Below the pieces are notes generated by a model. That model was given only the letters and a program-made list of their open reading frames with translations. It was not told the origin of the DNA and made no database searches. A stretch of DNA of 64,000 nt, taken from NCBI RefSeq assembly GCF_009828115.1, contig NZ_WTYL01000002.1, positions 496,001-560,000 on the forward strand, given 5' to 3'. Source of the stretch: Allopontixanthobacter sediminis. Its GTDB lineage: Bacteria; Pseudomonadota; Alphaproteobacteria; Sphingomonadales; Sphingomonadaceae. Below are positions 8,751 through 18,973 of the stretch, one piece after another (the first letter of the stretch is position 1; the number at the start of each line of letters is the position of its first letter). The position numbers and the translations under genes are program-made.

Positions 8751-9767
8751 TCACATCTCCAGGACGATTTTCCCGATATGCTCGCCCGATTGCATTCGCT
8801 CGTGGGCGGCGGCGGCCTCGGCCAGCGGGAATGTCAGGTCCATTTCCGGCCGCAACCTCCTGGATTCCACGAACGGCCAGACTATCTGCGCGATCTCCTC
8901 GCGAACGGCGGCCTTGAAGGTGTCGGGCCGGGCGCGCAGGGTCGATCCGGTCATGGTCAGGCGCCGCGACATGACCTGCGCCATGTTGATCTCCGCCTTC
9001 ATTCCGCCCAGCACTGCGATCGTCACGTGCCGGCCATCTTCGGCGAGACAGGCCAGGTTGCGGGCCACGTAATCGCCGGAGACCATGTCGAGCACCAAGT
9101 TCACCCCGGCACCGCCGGTAATCTCCTTCACCCGTTCAACAAAATCTTCCGCTTTGTAATTGATCGCATGATCCGCGCCGATCACGCGGGCGGCGTCGCA
9201 TTTTCCTTCGCTGCCGCAAGTCACGATGATGGTCATCTCGAACAGGTTGGCGAGTTTGATCGCCATCGTGCCGATCCCGCTGGTCCCGCCGTGCACAAGC
9301 AGCGTCTCGCCCTCGCATGCCCAACCCCGTTCGAACACGTTGTGCCACACGGTAAACAGCGTCTCGGGCAGCGCGGCGGCTTCGGCCAGCGACATCTCGT
9401 CCGGGACCGGCAGGCAGTGCGCGTATTTGGCGACGCAATATTCGGCATAGCCGCCGCCGGTCACTAGCGCGCAGACCCGCTGGCCCAGGGCCCGCTGCTC
9501 CAATCCTTCTCCCTGCGCGACAACTTCGCCGGCAATCTCCAGCCCCAGTATCGGCGACGCGCCCGGCGGCGCGGGGTAGAAGCCCTGCCGCTGGATCACG
9601 TCGGGCCGGTTGACCCCGGCATAGGCGACCCGGATCAACACTTCGCCCGCGCCAGGAACAGGCACCGGCAATTCTTCGATGCGCAATACTTCGGGTCCGC
9701 CCGGCGCGTCGAAGCCTGCGGCGGTCATGGTTTCCGGCACCGTATCCAAAGCTGTAGCCCCTGCCAT
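8751..9767 (-). CDS. NAD(P)H-quinone oxidoreductase (zinc-independent MDR family, PIG3-like)
   Basis: A 338-residue medium-chain reductase of the quinone oxidoreductase branch. It shows the N-terminal GroES-like fold (AGVNRPDVIQRQG, with no structural zinc cysteines), the nucleotide-binding HGGTSGIGTMAIKLA Rossmann motif and the Val-Ile-Gly-Ala-Asp-His region. Members reduce quinones or act in redox detoxification. Start chosen at ATG 9767; in-frame ATGs at 9824 and 9728 are possible, the latter matching the usual family N-terminus (MTAAGFDAPGG). It forms a tight two-gene unit with the downstream GST-like protein, suggesting joint electrophile handling. Confidence 0.83.
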   Translation of the reverse strand: MAGATALDTVPETMTAAGFDAPGGPEVLRIEELPVPVPGAGEVLIRVAYAGVNRPDVIQRQGFYPAPPGASPILGLEIAGEVVAQGEGLEQRALGQRVCALVTGGGYAEYCVAKYAHCLPVPDEMSLAEAAALPETLFTVWHNVFERGWACEGETLLVHGGTSGIGTMAIKLANLFEMTIIVTCGSEGKCDAARVIGADHAINYKAEDFVERVKEITGGAGVNLVLDMVSGDYVARNLACLAEDGRHVTIAVLGGMKAEINMAQVMSRRLTMTGSTLRARPDTFKAAVREEIAQIVWPFVESRRLRPEMDLTFPLAEAAAAHERMQSGEHIGKIVLEM

Positions 9768-9911
9768 GTCGTTCAATTCGTGCCCCTGATTGTACGCTGT
9801 CCCGCGCCCGGCGGCGTGTAACATTTACGCTACATCCCACCCTGCTTGGTACACGATTAAACACCGGGACCATTGACAGCAAGCACCAAGCATTGCGATC
9901 CTCCGTTCCGG

Positions 9912-10112
9912 ATGGATGACATAGACCTGCCGCGCCCGCGGGGCGATGCTGCCAGTAAGCTGGCCGGTGAGGATCTTGCGCCATATTCTCGGCATGAACT
10001 GGACGATCGGATTGCCTTGCTGAGGGCCGAGATTGCCCGGGTGGAGGCGCACCGCGACAAGGCAGTGGCCCAGCGAAACGCGGCAGACGCGCTGTTCGGG
10101 AAAACACCGTGA
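9912..10112 (+). CDS. DUF1192 family small protein
   Basis: A 66-residue cytosolic protein matching the alphaproteobacterial DUF1192 family: a short N-terminal acidic segment with LPRPRGDAASKLAGEDL, the conserved SRHELDDRIALLRAEIARVEAH helix, then a charged helix ending in ALFG. The family has no established function. Start ATG 9912 gives the family's usual length; a TTG at 9873 would extend it. It sits alone between divergent genes and clpA. In the 179-bp gap to clpA I see no clpS, which often precedes clpA. Confidence 0.8.
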   Translation: MDDIDLPRPRGDAASKLAGEDLAPYSRHELDDRIALLRAEIARVEAHRDKAVAQRNAADALFGKTP

Positions 10113-10291
10113 GACCTTTTGCCGGAGACCACCACAAAAGGGGTCGAAATAATTCGGCACGTCACCATATTGGTATCAACGATGCAGGGCCGCCCGCGAG
10201 TCCGGCCACGAATCCGGATTGCGAGAACGCCTGCCCCTCCAAGAATTCGGTTGCCCTTTCGGCAGCCGACCTCCCGCGGAAAGACAGCTGA

Positions 10292-12682
10292 ATGCCCAGT
10301 TTTGCCCAGAACCTCGAAAAGACCCTCCACAACGCGCTGACCAATGCGTCCGACCGTCGGCACGAATACGCCACGCTGGAGCACCTGCTGCTCGCGCTTG
10401 TGGAAGACACCGACGCGCAGGCCGTGATGAACGCCTGCGGCGTTGATCTGACCGAACTCGGATCGGTGGTGAAGCAATATCTCGACCAGGAATACCAGTC
10501 GCTCAAGACCGAGGAAGACGCCGATCCGCAGCCAACCGCCGGTTTCCAGCGGGTGATCCAGCGCTCGATTCTGCACGTCCAGTCGTCCGGCAAGGATACG
10601 GTCACCGGCGCCAACGTGCTGGTTGCGCTGTTTTCCGAGCGCGATTCCTACGCAGTGTATTTCCTGCAGCAGCAGGACATGTCGCGGCTCGATGCGGTCA
10701 GCTTCATTAGCCATGGCATCGGCAAAGGCGGCAAGCCAGCCGGCGGCAGCATCGCTCCGCAGGGTGTCGAAGAACCCGGCCAGGCGGAAGAAAAATCCAG
10801 CGACAGCGGCAACAAGAAGGATTCCGCGCTCGACCAGTTCTGCGTCGACCTTAATGCCAAGGCGATGGCCGGCAAGATCGATCCGCTGATCGGCCGCGGC
10901 CCCGAGGTCGACCGGACGGTCCAGATCCTGTGCCGCCGCTCGAAGAACAACCCGCTCTACGTGGGCGATCCGGGCGTCGGCAAGACCGCGATCGCCGAGG
11001 GTCTTGCGCGCAAGATCGTCGAAGGCGACGTACCCGAAGTGCTCGAGGAAGCGGTGATCTACTCGCTCGACATGGGCAGCCTGCTGGCGGGCACGCGTTA
11101 TCGCGGCGATTTCGAGGAGCGGCTGAAGCAGGTTGTTTCCGAACTCGAAAAAATGCCTCATGCCGTGCTTTTTATCGATGAAATTCATACGGTTATCGGT
11201 GCCGGCGCCACCAGCGGCGGCGCGATGGACGCGTCCAATCTGCTCAAGCCGGCGCTGTCCGGCGGGACCATCCGCTGCATTGGTTCGACCACCTACAAGG
11301 AATTCCGCAACCATTTCGAGAAGGACCGCGCCCTGCTGCGCCGGTTCCAGAAGATCGACGTCAACGAACCCACGGTCGAAGACACGATCAAGATCCTCAA
11401 AGGCCTGCGGAGCGCGTTCGAAGAGCATCATAAGGTGAAATACACCCCTGATGCGATCAAGACCGCCGTCGAACTCAGCGCGCGGTACATCAACGACCGC
11501 AAATTGCCCGACAAGGCGATCGACGTGATCGACGAGGTCGGCGCGATGCAGATGCTGGTGCCGCCGAGCCGCCGCAAAAAGAAGATCACCTCGAAGGAAA
11601 TCGAGCAGGTCATCGCGACCATGGCGCGTATCCCACCCAAATCCGTCAGCAAGGACGACAAGGCCGCGCTGCAGCATCTCAGCCGCGACCTGAAGCATGT
11701 CGTGTTCGGGCAGGACAAGGCGATCGAAGTGCTTTCGACCGCCATGAAGCTCAGCCGTGCGGGTCTGCGCGATGCGGACAAGCCGATCGGCAGCTTCCTG
11801 TTCAGCGGTCCCACCGGCGTCGGCAAGACCGAAGTCGCGCGGCAGCTCGCCAGCATAATGGGCATTCCGCTGCAACGGTTCGACATGTCGGAATATATGG
11901 AACGCCACAGCGTTTCGCGCTTGATCGGCGCGCCTCCGGGCTACGTCGGCTACGACCAGGGCGGCCTGCTTACCGACGCAATCGATCAGCAGCCGCATTG
12001 CGTGCTGCTGCTCGACGAGATTGAGAAGGCGCACCCCGACCTGTTCAACATCCTGTTGCAGGTGATGGATAACGGCCGCCTGACAGACCACCACGGCAAG
12101 ACCGTCGATTTCCGCAACGTCGTGCTGGTGATGACCACCAACGCCGGCGCGGCGGATATGGCCAGCCAGGGTATCGGTTTCGGCGATGTGTCCAAGGAAG
12201 ACGCGAGCGAGGAAGCGGTGAAGAAGATGTTCACCCCTGAATTCCGCAACCGTCTGGATGCGATCGTGCCGTTTTCCTATCTCGGCAAGGACACTATCGC
12301 CCGCGTGGTCGACAAGTTCATCCTCCAGCTGGAATTGCAGCTGGCCGAACAGAACGTCCACATCCAGTTCGACAGCGATGCGCGCGGCTGGCTGGGCGAG
12401 AAGGGTTACGACCGCCTGTATGGTGCCCGTCCGATGGGCCGTCTGATACAGAACGAGATCAAGCAGCCGCTGGCCGAAGAACTGCTGTTCGGCAAACTGT
12501 CCGACGGAGGCGAGGTCCATGTCACGGTGAAGGACAACAAGCCGGCGTTCGAAATGACCCCGGCCCCGCCGAAGGCTGCGCCCAAGCGCAAGGCCCGGGG
12601 GAAGGCTTCGGCGAAAAAGACGGCTGAAACGAAGTCGGATGCTTCAGCAAACCACGATATCGACGACCAGAGCGAGGATTAA
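10292..12682 (+). CDS. clpA: ATP-dependent Clp protease ATP-binding subunit ClpA
   Basis: A 796-residue AAA+ unfoldase that feeds substrates to ClpP. Order: N-domain (1-145), first AAA module with Walker A GDPGVGKTAIAEG (about 229) and Walker B LFIDEIHTVIGAG, second AAA module with GPTGVGKTEVAR (about 510), LLLDEIEKAH, the IGxPPGYVGYDQGG pore region and a C-terminal D2-small domain. No ClpB-type middle coiled coil is present, so it is ClpA. The tail after residue 755 is Lys/Ala-rich. ATG 10292 is the start. No adjacent clpS or clpP is in the window. Confidence 0.95.
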   Translation: MPSFAQNLEKTLHNALTNASDRRHEYATLEHLLLALVEDTDAQAVMNACGVDLTELGSVVKQYLDQEYQSLKTEEDADPQPTAGFQRVIQRSILHVQSSGKDTVTGANVLVALFSERDSYAVYFLQQQDMSRLDAVSFISHGIGKGGKPAGGSIAPQGVEEPGQAEEKSSDSGNKKDSALDQFCVDLNAKAMAGKIDPLIGRGPEVDRTVQILCRRSKNNPLYVGDPGVGKTAIAEGLARKIVEGDVPEVLEEAVIYSLDMGSLLAGTRYRGDFEERLKQVVSELEKMPHAVLFIDEIHTVIGAGATSGGAMDASNLLKPALSGGTIRCIGSTTYKEFRNHFEKDRALLRRFQKIDVNEPTVEDTIKILKGLRSAFEEHHKVKYTPDAIKTAVELSARYINDRKLPDKAIDVIDEVGAMQMLVPPSRRKKKITSKEIEQVIATMARIPPKSVSKDDKAALQHLSRDLKHVVFGQDKAIEVLSTAMKLSRAGLRDADKPIGSFLFSGPTGVGKTEVARQLASIMGIPLQRFDMSEYMERHSVSRLIGAPPGYVGYDQGGLLTDAIDQQPHCVLLLDEIEKAHPDLFNILLQVMDNGRLTDHHGKTVDFRNVVLVMTTNAGAADMASQGIGFGDVSKEDASEEAVKKMFTPEFRNRLDAIVPFSYLGKDTIARVVDKFILQLELQLAEQNVHIQFDSDARGWLGEKGYDRLYGARPMGRLIQNEIKQPLAEELLFGKLSDGGEVHVTVKDNKPAFEMTPAPPKAAPKRKARGKASAKKTAETKSDASANHDIDDQSED

Positions 12683-12751
12683 TCCGGTTCCGTCCTGCGT
12701 TCTTGCACACAGGTGCAGGAACGCAGGACGGCTGCCGATCATTCCCTACGG

Positions 12752-13756
12752 ATGAGCGCCGACTTTTCCTGGATCCAGCCCGAGCCGCACGGGATCTACA
12801 TCCCCCCTGCCGATTGCTGGATCGATCCCTCGCGCGCGGTGGACAAGGCGCTGGTGACGCATGGCCACGCAGACCATGCGCGCGGCGGGCATGGCCAGAC
12901 GGTAGCCACGCCGGAAACCCTCGCAATCATGAAACTGCGTTATGCCACCGACGCCGGGGCAACGCCGGTTTCCTACGGCGAGACACTCCGGCTACCAGGC
13001 GGCGTCGATGCGACCTATCTGCCCGCGGGCCATGTCCTGGGATCGGCGCAGATTTTGCTCGAACACGCGGGTGAACGGGTGATCGTGACCGGCGATTACA
13101 AGCGCCGGGCGGATCCCACCTGTCCGCAATTCGAAGTCACCCCTTGTGACATTCTAATTACCGAGGCGACGTTCGGGTTGCCGCTGTTCATCCACCCGCC
13201 GATCGAAGCGGAAATGGGCAAGCTGCTGCAGGCGCTGGCGGATAATCCGGACGCCTGCGTGCTTGTCGGGGCCTATGCGCTGGGCAAGGCGCAGCGGGTA
13301 ATCGCGGAACTGCGCGCAGCGGGACACAGCGATCCGATCTATCTTCACGGCGCCATGGAAAAGATGTGCCGCCTGTACGAGGAATGGGGCGTTGAATTGG
13401 GCGAATTGCGCCTGGTTGCCGATCATTCGAAGGACGACATGCGCGGCGCCATTGTGGTTTGCCCGCCCTCGGCGCTGAACGACCGGTGGAGCCGCCGGCT
13501 ACCCGATCCGATCACCGCGATGGCCAGCGGATGGATGCGGGTGCGCCAGCGGGCCCGGCAGCGGAACGTGGAACTGCCGCTGATCATCTCCGACCATGCC
13601 GATTGGCACGAGCTGACCCGCACCATCGAGGAAGTGAACCCGCAGGAAAGCTGGATCACCCACGGACGGGAAGAAGCGCTGCTGCGCTGGTGCCAGCTCA
13701 ACCAGCGCCGCGCACGGGCGCTGGCTCTGGTTGGCTATGACGATGAGGACGATTGA
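12752..13756 (+). CDS. Ligase-associated DNA exonuclease (MBL/beta-CASP fold)
   Basis: A 334-residue metallo-beta-lactamase fold protein of the family that accompanies ATP-dependent DNA ligases in bacteria. Metal-binding motif THGHADHARGG lies near residue 37, followed by AGHVLGSAQI, VTGDYKRRADPTC and the beta-CASP-like ISDHADWHEL and WITHGREEALLRW near the C-terminus. Start set at ATG 12752, giving the family's usual length; a GTG at 12713 would add 13 residues. The DNA ligase partner lies 430 bp downstream, separated by a gene on the opposite strand, an unusual break in a pair that is normally contiguous. Confidence 0.85.
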   Translation: MSADFSWIQPEPHGIYIPPADCWIDPSRAVDKALVTHGHADHARGGHGQTVATPETLAIMKLRYATDAGATPVSYGETLRLPGGVDATYLPAGHVLGSAQILLEHAGERVIVTGDYKRRADPTCPQFEVTPCDILITEATFGLPLFIHPPIEAEMGKLLQALADNPDACVLVGAYALGKAQRVIAELRAAGHSDPIYLHGAMEKMCRLYEEWGVELGELRLVADHSKDDMRGAIVVCPPSALNDRWSRRLPDPITAMASGWMRVRQRARQRNVELPLIISDHADWHELTRTIEEVNPQESWITHGREEALLRWCQLNQRRARALALVGYDDEDD

Positions 13757-13766
13757 GGTGAGGCGG

Positions 13767-14075
13767 CTACTTGATCGCCGCCAGGTCGCGCTCGACCTGG
13801 GCCAGGATCTCGTCGGTAATTGCGCCGCCGGAGAACGGCTGCACCGTCCGAAGGCTCATCGTCTTGAACATGTCATAGGATGCATGCGTCGTGGTGCCGG
13901 GCAGGTGCTTGTCCAGAACCGCCTTGGCCGCCGGGTCTGCAGCCAGCGCTTCGATCGGCGTGTCGAGCGTGTATTTCGCGGCGGTCGCTTCCCCGGCTTC
14001 GGCAGGCGGCGCATCCTGCGCGGCGATCGGGGCGAACGGCAGCAAGGCAGTGGCAGCAAACAACGCAATCTTCAT
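13767..14075 (-). CDS. Small secreted protein of unknown function
   Basis: A 102-residue protein with a clear Sec signal peptide (residues 1-19, MKIALFAATALLPFAPIAAQ, cleavage near AQD) and an acidic mature part of about 80 residues. I do not recognise it. The core LDTPIEALAADPAAKAVLDKH, then SYDMFKTMSLRTVQPFSGG and ITDEILAQVERDLAAI, looks like a small helical domain that could sit on a larger enzyme in other proteins. It lies antisense between the exonuclease and DNA ligase genes, converging with the first. A role in repair is unlikely given export. Confidence 0.7.
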   Translation of the reverse strand: MKIALFAATALLPFAPIAAQDAPPAEAGEATAAKYTLDTPIEALAADPAAKAVLDKHLPGTTTHASYDMFKTMSLRTVQPFSGGAITDEILAQVERDLAAIK

Positions 14076-14181
14076 GGCATTGGGTCCTTTGGTCGGAATG
14101 GATTGGTAGTCCCGCTGTCAATATCGCAAGTTTTCGGGCCCGCCTATCGCAAAACGGCAGCGCAGGCGGAGCGGCACTGAC

Positions 14182-15804
14182 ATGGAAGCCTTTGCCGCCC
14201 TGCTCGACCGCCTGGTCTATACCGGCAGCCGGAATGCCAAGCTGGCGCTGATCGCACGGTATCTGCAGGAAACTCCCGACCCCGACCGCGGCTGGGCGCT
14301 GGCGGCACTGACCGACGGGCTCGATTTTGCGGCAGTCAAGGGATCGACGATCCGGAACCTGATGGCGGACCGGGTCGACCCGGTGCTGTGGGCGCTCAGT
14401 CGGGACTTTGTCGGCGATACGGCGGAGACCGCCAGCCTGCTGTGGCCGGAACCCGTATCCGACGTCATGCCGCCGCCGACCGTATCGCAAGCGGTTGAAT
14501 TGCTTGGCAACATGACGCGGGCGAACGCACGCACCGAACTCGCCAGGCTACTCGACCGGCTTGATCCCTCTGGGCGCTACGCGCTGCTGAAGATGGCCAC
14601 CGGAGCAATGCGGATCGGGATTTCTGCACGGCTTGGGAAGGTCGCGTTCGCACAGGCGTTCGATGTCTCGGTAGATGAGGTCGAGGAATATTGGCACGGC
14701 CTCCAGCCGCCCTACGCCGAATTGTTCGCTTGGGCAGCGGAGGGGGCGGACCCGCCGGACACCGGCAGCCTGCCACTGTTCCGCCCGTTCATGCTGGCGC
14801 ATCCGCTGGAAGAGACCGTGGTTTCGATGGAGGAGTATGCGGCCGAATGGAAATGGGACGGGATTCGGGTCCAACTGGTCCACGCCGACAACGATAGCGG
14901 CGGGGAGACACGGCTCTATTCGCGTTCGGGCGACGATATCTCGGCAACCTTCCCGGAACTGCTCCCGGCGCTGTCGATCCCTGCCGTGCTCGACGGCGAA
15001 TTGCTGGTCCGCGGGTCGCACCAAGGCGGTGAGAGCGGGCCGGACAAACAGGGCGGGGCGGCCAGTTTCAACGCGCTGCAACAGCGCCTCGGACGCAAGA
15101 CGGTTAGCAAGAAGATGCTTGCCGAAGCGCCTGCGTTCGTGCGGCTATATGATGCGCTGGTGATCGAAGGCGAGGATCTGCGCGCCCTGCCGTGGTCCGA
15201 GCGGAGGGACCGGCTCGAGCAATTCCTCCCGCGCCTGCCGGTCGAGCATTTCGATCTCTCCCGGATCGTCGATGCGGAGGATTTCGCGCAGCTTGCGCAA
15301 ATTCGCGAAGCCGCGCGCGACGATGCGATCGAGGGGCTGATGCTGAAACGCCGCGACAGCCCTTATGTCGCCGGGCGCAGGACCGGTCTGTGGTACAAAT
15401 GGAAACGCGACCCGCTGCTGATCGACGCGGTGCTGATGTATGCGCAGCGCGGTAGCGGCAAGCGCTCGAGCTTTTATTCCGACTACACCTTCGGCTGCTG
15501 GGCCGGCGATCCCGACGAGGGTGCCGAATTGCTGCCCGTCGGCAAAGCCTATTCCGGCTTCACTGACGAGGAACTGAAAAAGATCGACCGGCACGTGCGC
15601 CAAAACACCCTCAACCGGTTCGGGCCGGTGCGCGAGGTCGAACGCAGCCTGGTGTTCGAAGTTGCCTTCGATTCGGTCCACCTGAGCAAGCGCCACAAGT
15701 CGGGTCTCGCCATGCGGTTCCCCCGCATCCACCGCATCCGGTGGGACAAACCGGCGCATGAAGCAGACCGGATCGCGGCGCTGGAAAAACTGATTCGCGA
15801 TTGA
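14182..15804 (+). CDS. ATP-dependent DNA ligase (cisplatin-damage-response type)
   Basis: A 540-residue ATP-dependent ligase. The N-terminal DNA-binding domain (1-205) is followed by the adenylation domain with motif I EWKWDGIR (catalytic Lys near residue 228), motif III-like LDGELL, motif IV EGLMLKRRDSPY and motif V LWYKWKRD, then an OB domain ending KRHKSGLAMRFPRIHRIRWDKP. This family is found with the MBL exonuclease and often an Lhr helicase in a mobile repair set; no Lhr gene is seen here. It seals nicks in nonessential repair while LigA handles replication. Confidence 0.9.
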   Translation: MEAFAALLDRLVYTGSRNAKLALIARYLQETPDPDRGWALAALTDGLDFAAVKGSTIRNLMADRVDPVLWALSRDFVGDTAETASLLWPEPVSDVMPPPTVSQAVELLGNMTRANARTELARLLDRLDPSGRYALLKMATGAMRIGISARLGKVAFAQAFDVSVDEVEEYWHGLQPPYAELFAWAAEGADPPDTGSLPLFRPFMLAHPLEETVVSMEEYAAEWKWDGIRVQLVHADNDSGGETRLYSRSGDDISATFPELLPALSIPAVLDGELLVRGSHQGGESGPDKQGGAASFNALQQRLGRKTVSKKMLAEAPAFVRLYDALVIEGEDLRALPWSERRDRLEQFLPRLPVEHFDLSRIVDAEDFAQLAQIREAARDDAIEGLMLKRRDSPYVAGRRTGLWYKWKRDPLLIDAVLMYAQRGSGKRSSFYSDYTFGCWAGDPDEGAELLPVGKAYSGFTDEELKKIDRHVRQNTLNRFGPVREVERSLVFEVAFDSVHLSKRHKSGLAMRFPRIHRIRWDKPAHEADRIAALEKLIRD

Positions 15805-15872
15805 CCGCCGTTGCCCGGCCCGCAGGCCGCGCTTGCATTGACGGGCGGAAGGTGTTTCTTCCCGCGAATCCT

Positions 15873-16457
15873 ATGGACAATTACGATCCGTCACGCCGCA
15901 TCCTGGCAATCGGCATTACCGCCTTGGCCGGCTTCGTCGACGCGGCGGGCTTTCTGGCCGGGGACCGCTATTTCGTGTCGTTCATGTCCGGCAACACCAC
16001 CCGGCTGGCGGTCGATCTGGTCACCGACCTCGCACAGGCGCTGATCCCGCTCGGCCTGATCGGCGGTTTTGTAATCGGCGTAACGGCAGGCGCCATCGTA
16101 TCCGATCGGGCCGGACAATGGCGCAAGACCGCGGTACTCACATTAGCCAGCGCGCTGCTCGGGGCAGCGCTGCTGGCCCATTCTTTCGGCTTCGCAGGCG
16201 CGATGATGGCCTGCATGGTCCTCGCGATGGGGGTGCTCAACAACAGCTTCCGGCGCAATGGAGAGGTCGCCGTCGGAGTGACCTACATGACCGGCGCGCT
16301 GGTCCGCATCGGGCAAGTCATCGCTGCAGGTCTGCAGGGCCGGTCGCTGCCGGGATGGCGGATGACACTGGCGCTGTGGCTCGGGCTGGTTAGCGGTGCG
16401 ATCGCCGGCGCGGCAGTGTATCTGACTGCGGAAATGGCGGCGTTTGGCGCGGCATAG
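15873..16457 (+). CDS. DUF1275 (YoaK-like) inner-membrane protein
   Basis: A 194-residue integral membrane protein with six predicted hydrophobic segments. It begins with the family hallmarks AGFVDAAGFLAGD and FVSFMSGNTTRLAVDL, and later has GVLNNSFRRNGEVAVGVTYMTGALVRIG. Function is unknown; a transport role is only guessed for the family. ATG 15873 matches the family start; a TTG at 15801, overlapping the ligase stop, is the alternative. It follows the ligase by 68 bp, probably in one transcript without functional link. Confidence 0.8.
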   Translation: MDNYDPSRRILAIGITALAGFVDAAGFLAGDRYFVSFMSGNTTRLAVDLVTDLAQALIPLGLIGGFVIGVTAGAIVSDRAGQWRKTAVLTLASALLGAALLAHSFGFAGAMMACMVLAMGVLNNSFRRNGEVAVGVTYMTGALVRIGQVIAAGLQGRSLPGWRMTLALWLGLVSGAIAGAAVYLTAEMAAFGAA

Positions 16458-16509
16458 GCGTGGGCGGTGTGCCTCGCATTGCGGGCCCGGTGGATCGAAA
16501 CCAGGGCGA

Positions 16510-16791
16510 CTAGTCCCTGATCGCGAAGATCTTGTCCCGACTAGTTGCGCCGCGCAACATTTGCAGCCGAGACGGCGGCAGTCCCAAGGCCTTAGCGAGC
16601 AATTTCAGCACCGCATCGTTCGCCGCACCGCTTTCCGGTTGGGCGCGAACCTTGACCAGTACCCGGCCCGCTTCGATTGAAACCGCTTCCGACCGTGCGC
16701 CCGGCGTAGCCCGGACGGCCAGATGCCCTCCCTCGCTTGCCAACGCCCGCAGGTCGTCGGCGGGCGGCAGATCAGTCCTGGGCCGCGCCAT
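16510..16791 (-). CDS. DUF167 (YggU) family protein
   Basis: A 93-residue cytosolic protein of the DUF167/YggU family. The core VRATPGARSEAVSIEAGRVLVKVRAQPESGAANDAVLKLLAKALGLPPSRLQMLRGATSRDK pattern (abbreviated here by positions 25-88) is typical: a beta-strand, the PESGAAN turn, a helix and the G-x-x-S-R-x-K end. The family's function is unknown. Start ATG 16791 overlaps the carbonic anhydrase end by 20 bp, making it the last gene of a leftward operon hemB-GNAT-carbonic anhydrase-DUF167. Confidence 0.82.
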   Translation of the reverse strand: MARPRTDLPPADDLRALASEGGHLAVRATPGARSEAVSIEAGRVLVKVRAQPESGAANDAVLKLLAKALGLPPSRLQMLRGATSRDKIFAIRD

Positions 16792-17341
16792 CCGCGGCCG
16801 CCTGGTGGTCGCGGGCGTTTTGGGCATAATGCACCACACCCGCGCGCATGCCCATGATCGCTGCATCATCCAGTTCGCGCATGAACCGCGCGGGGCGCCC
16901 GCCCCACAGGCTGCGCGCCTCCATTACCTTGCCCTCGGTCAGCATCGCGCCCGCCGCCAGCATCGCGTCCGAGCCGATCACCGCCTTGTTCATGGCAATC
17001 GCGCCGAGTCCGATGAAGCCGCGATCCTCGATGACACAGCCGTGCAGCATCGCGAGATGGCCGACCAGCACGTCGTCTCCGATGATCAGCGGCGATCCGT
17101 CCGGGTCACCAGGACGCGCGGGGTCGCAGTGGAGCACGCTGCCGTCCTGGACATTGGTGCGCTCGCCGATCACGATCCGGCTGACGTCGGCGCGCAGCAC
17201 GCAATTGTACCAGATCGAGGAATCCGCGCCGATCTCCACGTCACCGATGATCCGGCATCCCGGGGCGATGAAGGCGCTGTCATGGATCCTCGGAGATTTG
17301 CCGTGGATCGCCATGATCGTAACGTCGGGCCTGCCGGTCAT
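16772..17341 (-). CDS. Gamma-carbonic anhydrase family protein (left-handed beta-helix)
   Basis: A 189-residue hexapeptide-repeat protein. Repeats run from about residue 15 (IHDSAFIAPGCRIIGDVEIGADSSIWYNCVLRAD, by position) through VGHLAMLHGCVIEDRGFIGLGAIAMN. Zinc-ligand candidates are the His in VLHC and VGHLAMLHG. Members act as carbonic anhydrases or cofactor-binding proteins; activity cannot be assumed. ATG 17341 overlaps the upstream acetyltransferase stop by 4 bp, so translation is coupled. Confidence 0.85.
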   Translation of the reverse strand: MTGRPDVTIMAIHGKSPRIHDSAFIAPGCRIIGDVEIGADSSIWYNCVLRADVSRIVIGERTNVQDGSVLHCDPARPGDPDGSPLIIGDDVLVGHLAMLHGCVIEDRGFIGLGAIAMNKAVIGSDAMLAAGAMLTEGKVMEARSLWGGRPARFMRELDDAAIMGMRAGVVHYAQNARDHQAAADGAAQD

Positions 17342-17913
17342 TGCTGCTGTTCCCATTCCTCGCGTGAAATCGAATAGACGATCGTGTCGCGCCAGGGCGG
17401 ATCGTAGCGATCGTCGGGATAGTCCAGATCCTCGCGCCGGCGCATGCCGAGGCGGATCATCAGGCCCCAACTGGCGCGGTTCTCGGCCACGGTCAGGGCC
17501 ATGATCTGCTTTGCGCCGAACTGGGTGAAACCGGCATCGAGCGATGCCGCCGCTGCCTCGCGCGCGTAACCCTTGCCCCAGGCATCTTCACGCAGGCGCC
17601 AGCCAATTTCCATCTCGCCGGTAACGGTGCTGCCCGGCGCGTCGGCCCGCTTCAGGCCGCAGAAGCCAAGCACCTCGCCCGCGAGGTGGCCCTCATCGCG
17701 TTTGCGCTCAACCAGCCAGAAACAGTGTCCGTTGGTGGCGGTACATTGCTCGATTCGGGTGCGCTGCTGCGCGATACCGGTGCCATCCAGCACTCCGCCA
17801 AGCCATTCCATGACCACAGGCGTGTTGGTGACGCGGAAGAAAGCTTCCCAATCCCCCTCGCTGGTGAATTCGCGCAGCACAAGCCGCTCTGTTTCTATGC
17901 GGAAGTCAGTCAT
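17338..17913 (-). CDS. GNAT family N-acetyltransferase (RimJ/RimL-like)
   Basis: A 191-residue GNAT protein with the N-terminal TERLVLREFTSEGDWEAFF strand-helix typical of RimJ/RimL relatives and an acetyl-CoA loop in the EIGWRLREDAWGKGYAREAA segment near residue 100-120. It would transfer acetyl from acetyl-CoA to a protein N-terminus or small amine; the substrate is unknown. It starts immediately after the hemB stop with no gap and overlaps the next gene by ATGA, so it sits inside a tight operon. Confidence 0.82.
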   Translation of the reverse strand: MTDFRIETERLVLREFTSEGDWEAFFRVTNTPVVMEWLGGVLDGTGIAQQRTRIEQCTATNGHCFWLVERKRDEGHLAGEVLGFCGLKRADAPGSTVTGEMEIGWRLREDAWGKGYAREAAAASLDAGFTQFGAKQIMALTVAENRASWGLMIRLGMRRREDLDYPDDRYDPPWRDTIVYSISREEWEQQQ

Positions 17914-18945
<1,032 letters not shown>

Positions 18946-18973
18946 TCAATCGGCAGCGCGCCGACCGGGCGGT

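Noticed and set aside
9857-12520. An open frame of 887 codons on the minus strand opposite clpA
   Set aside because: It is a mirror of the clpA frame, produced by GC-rich codons with few stops on the complementary strand; no domain is recognisable and clpA is unmistakable.
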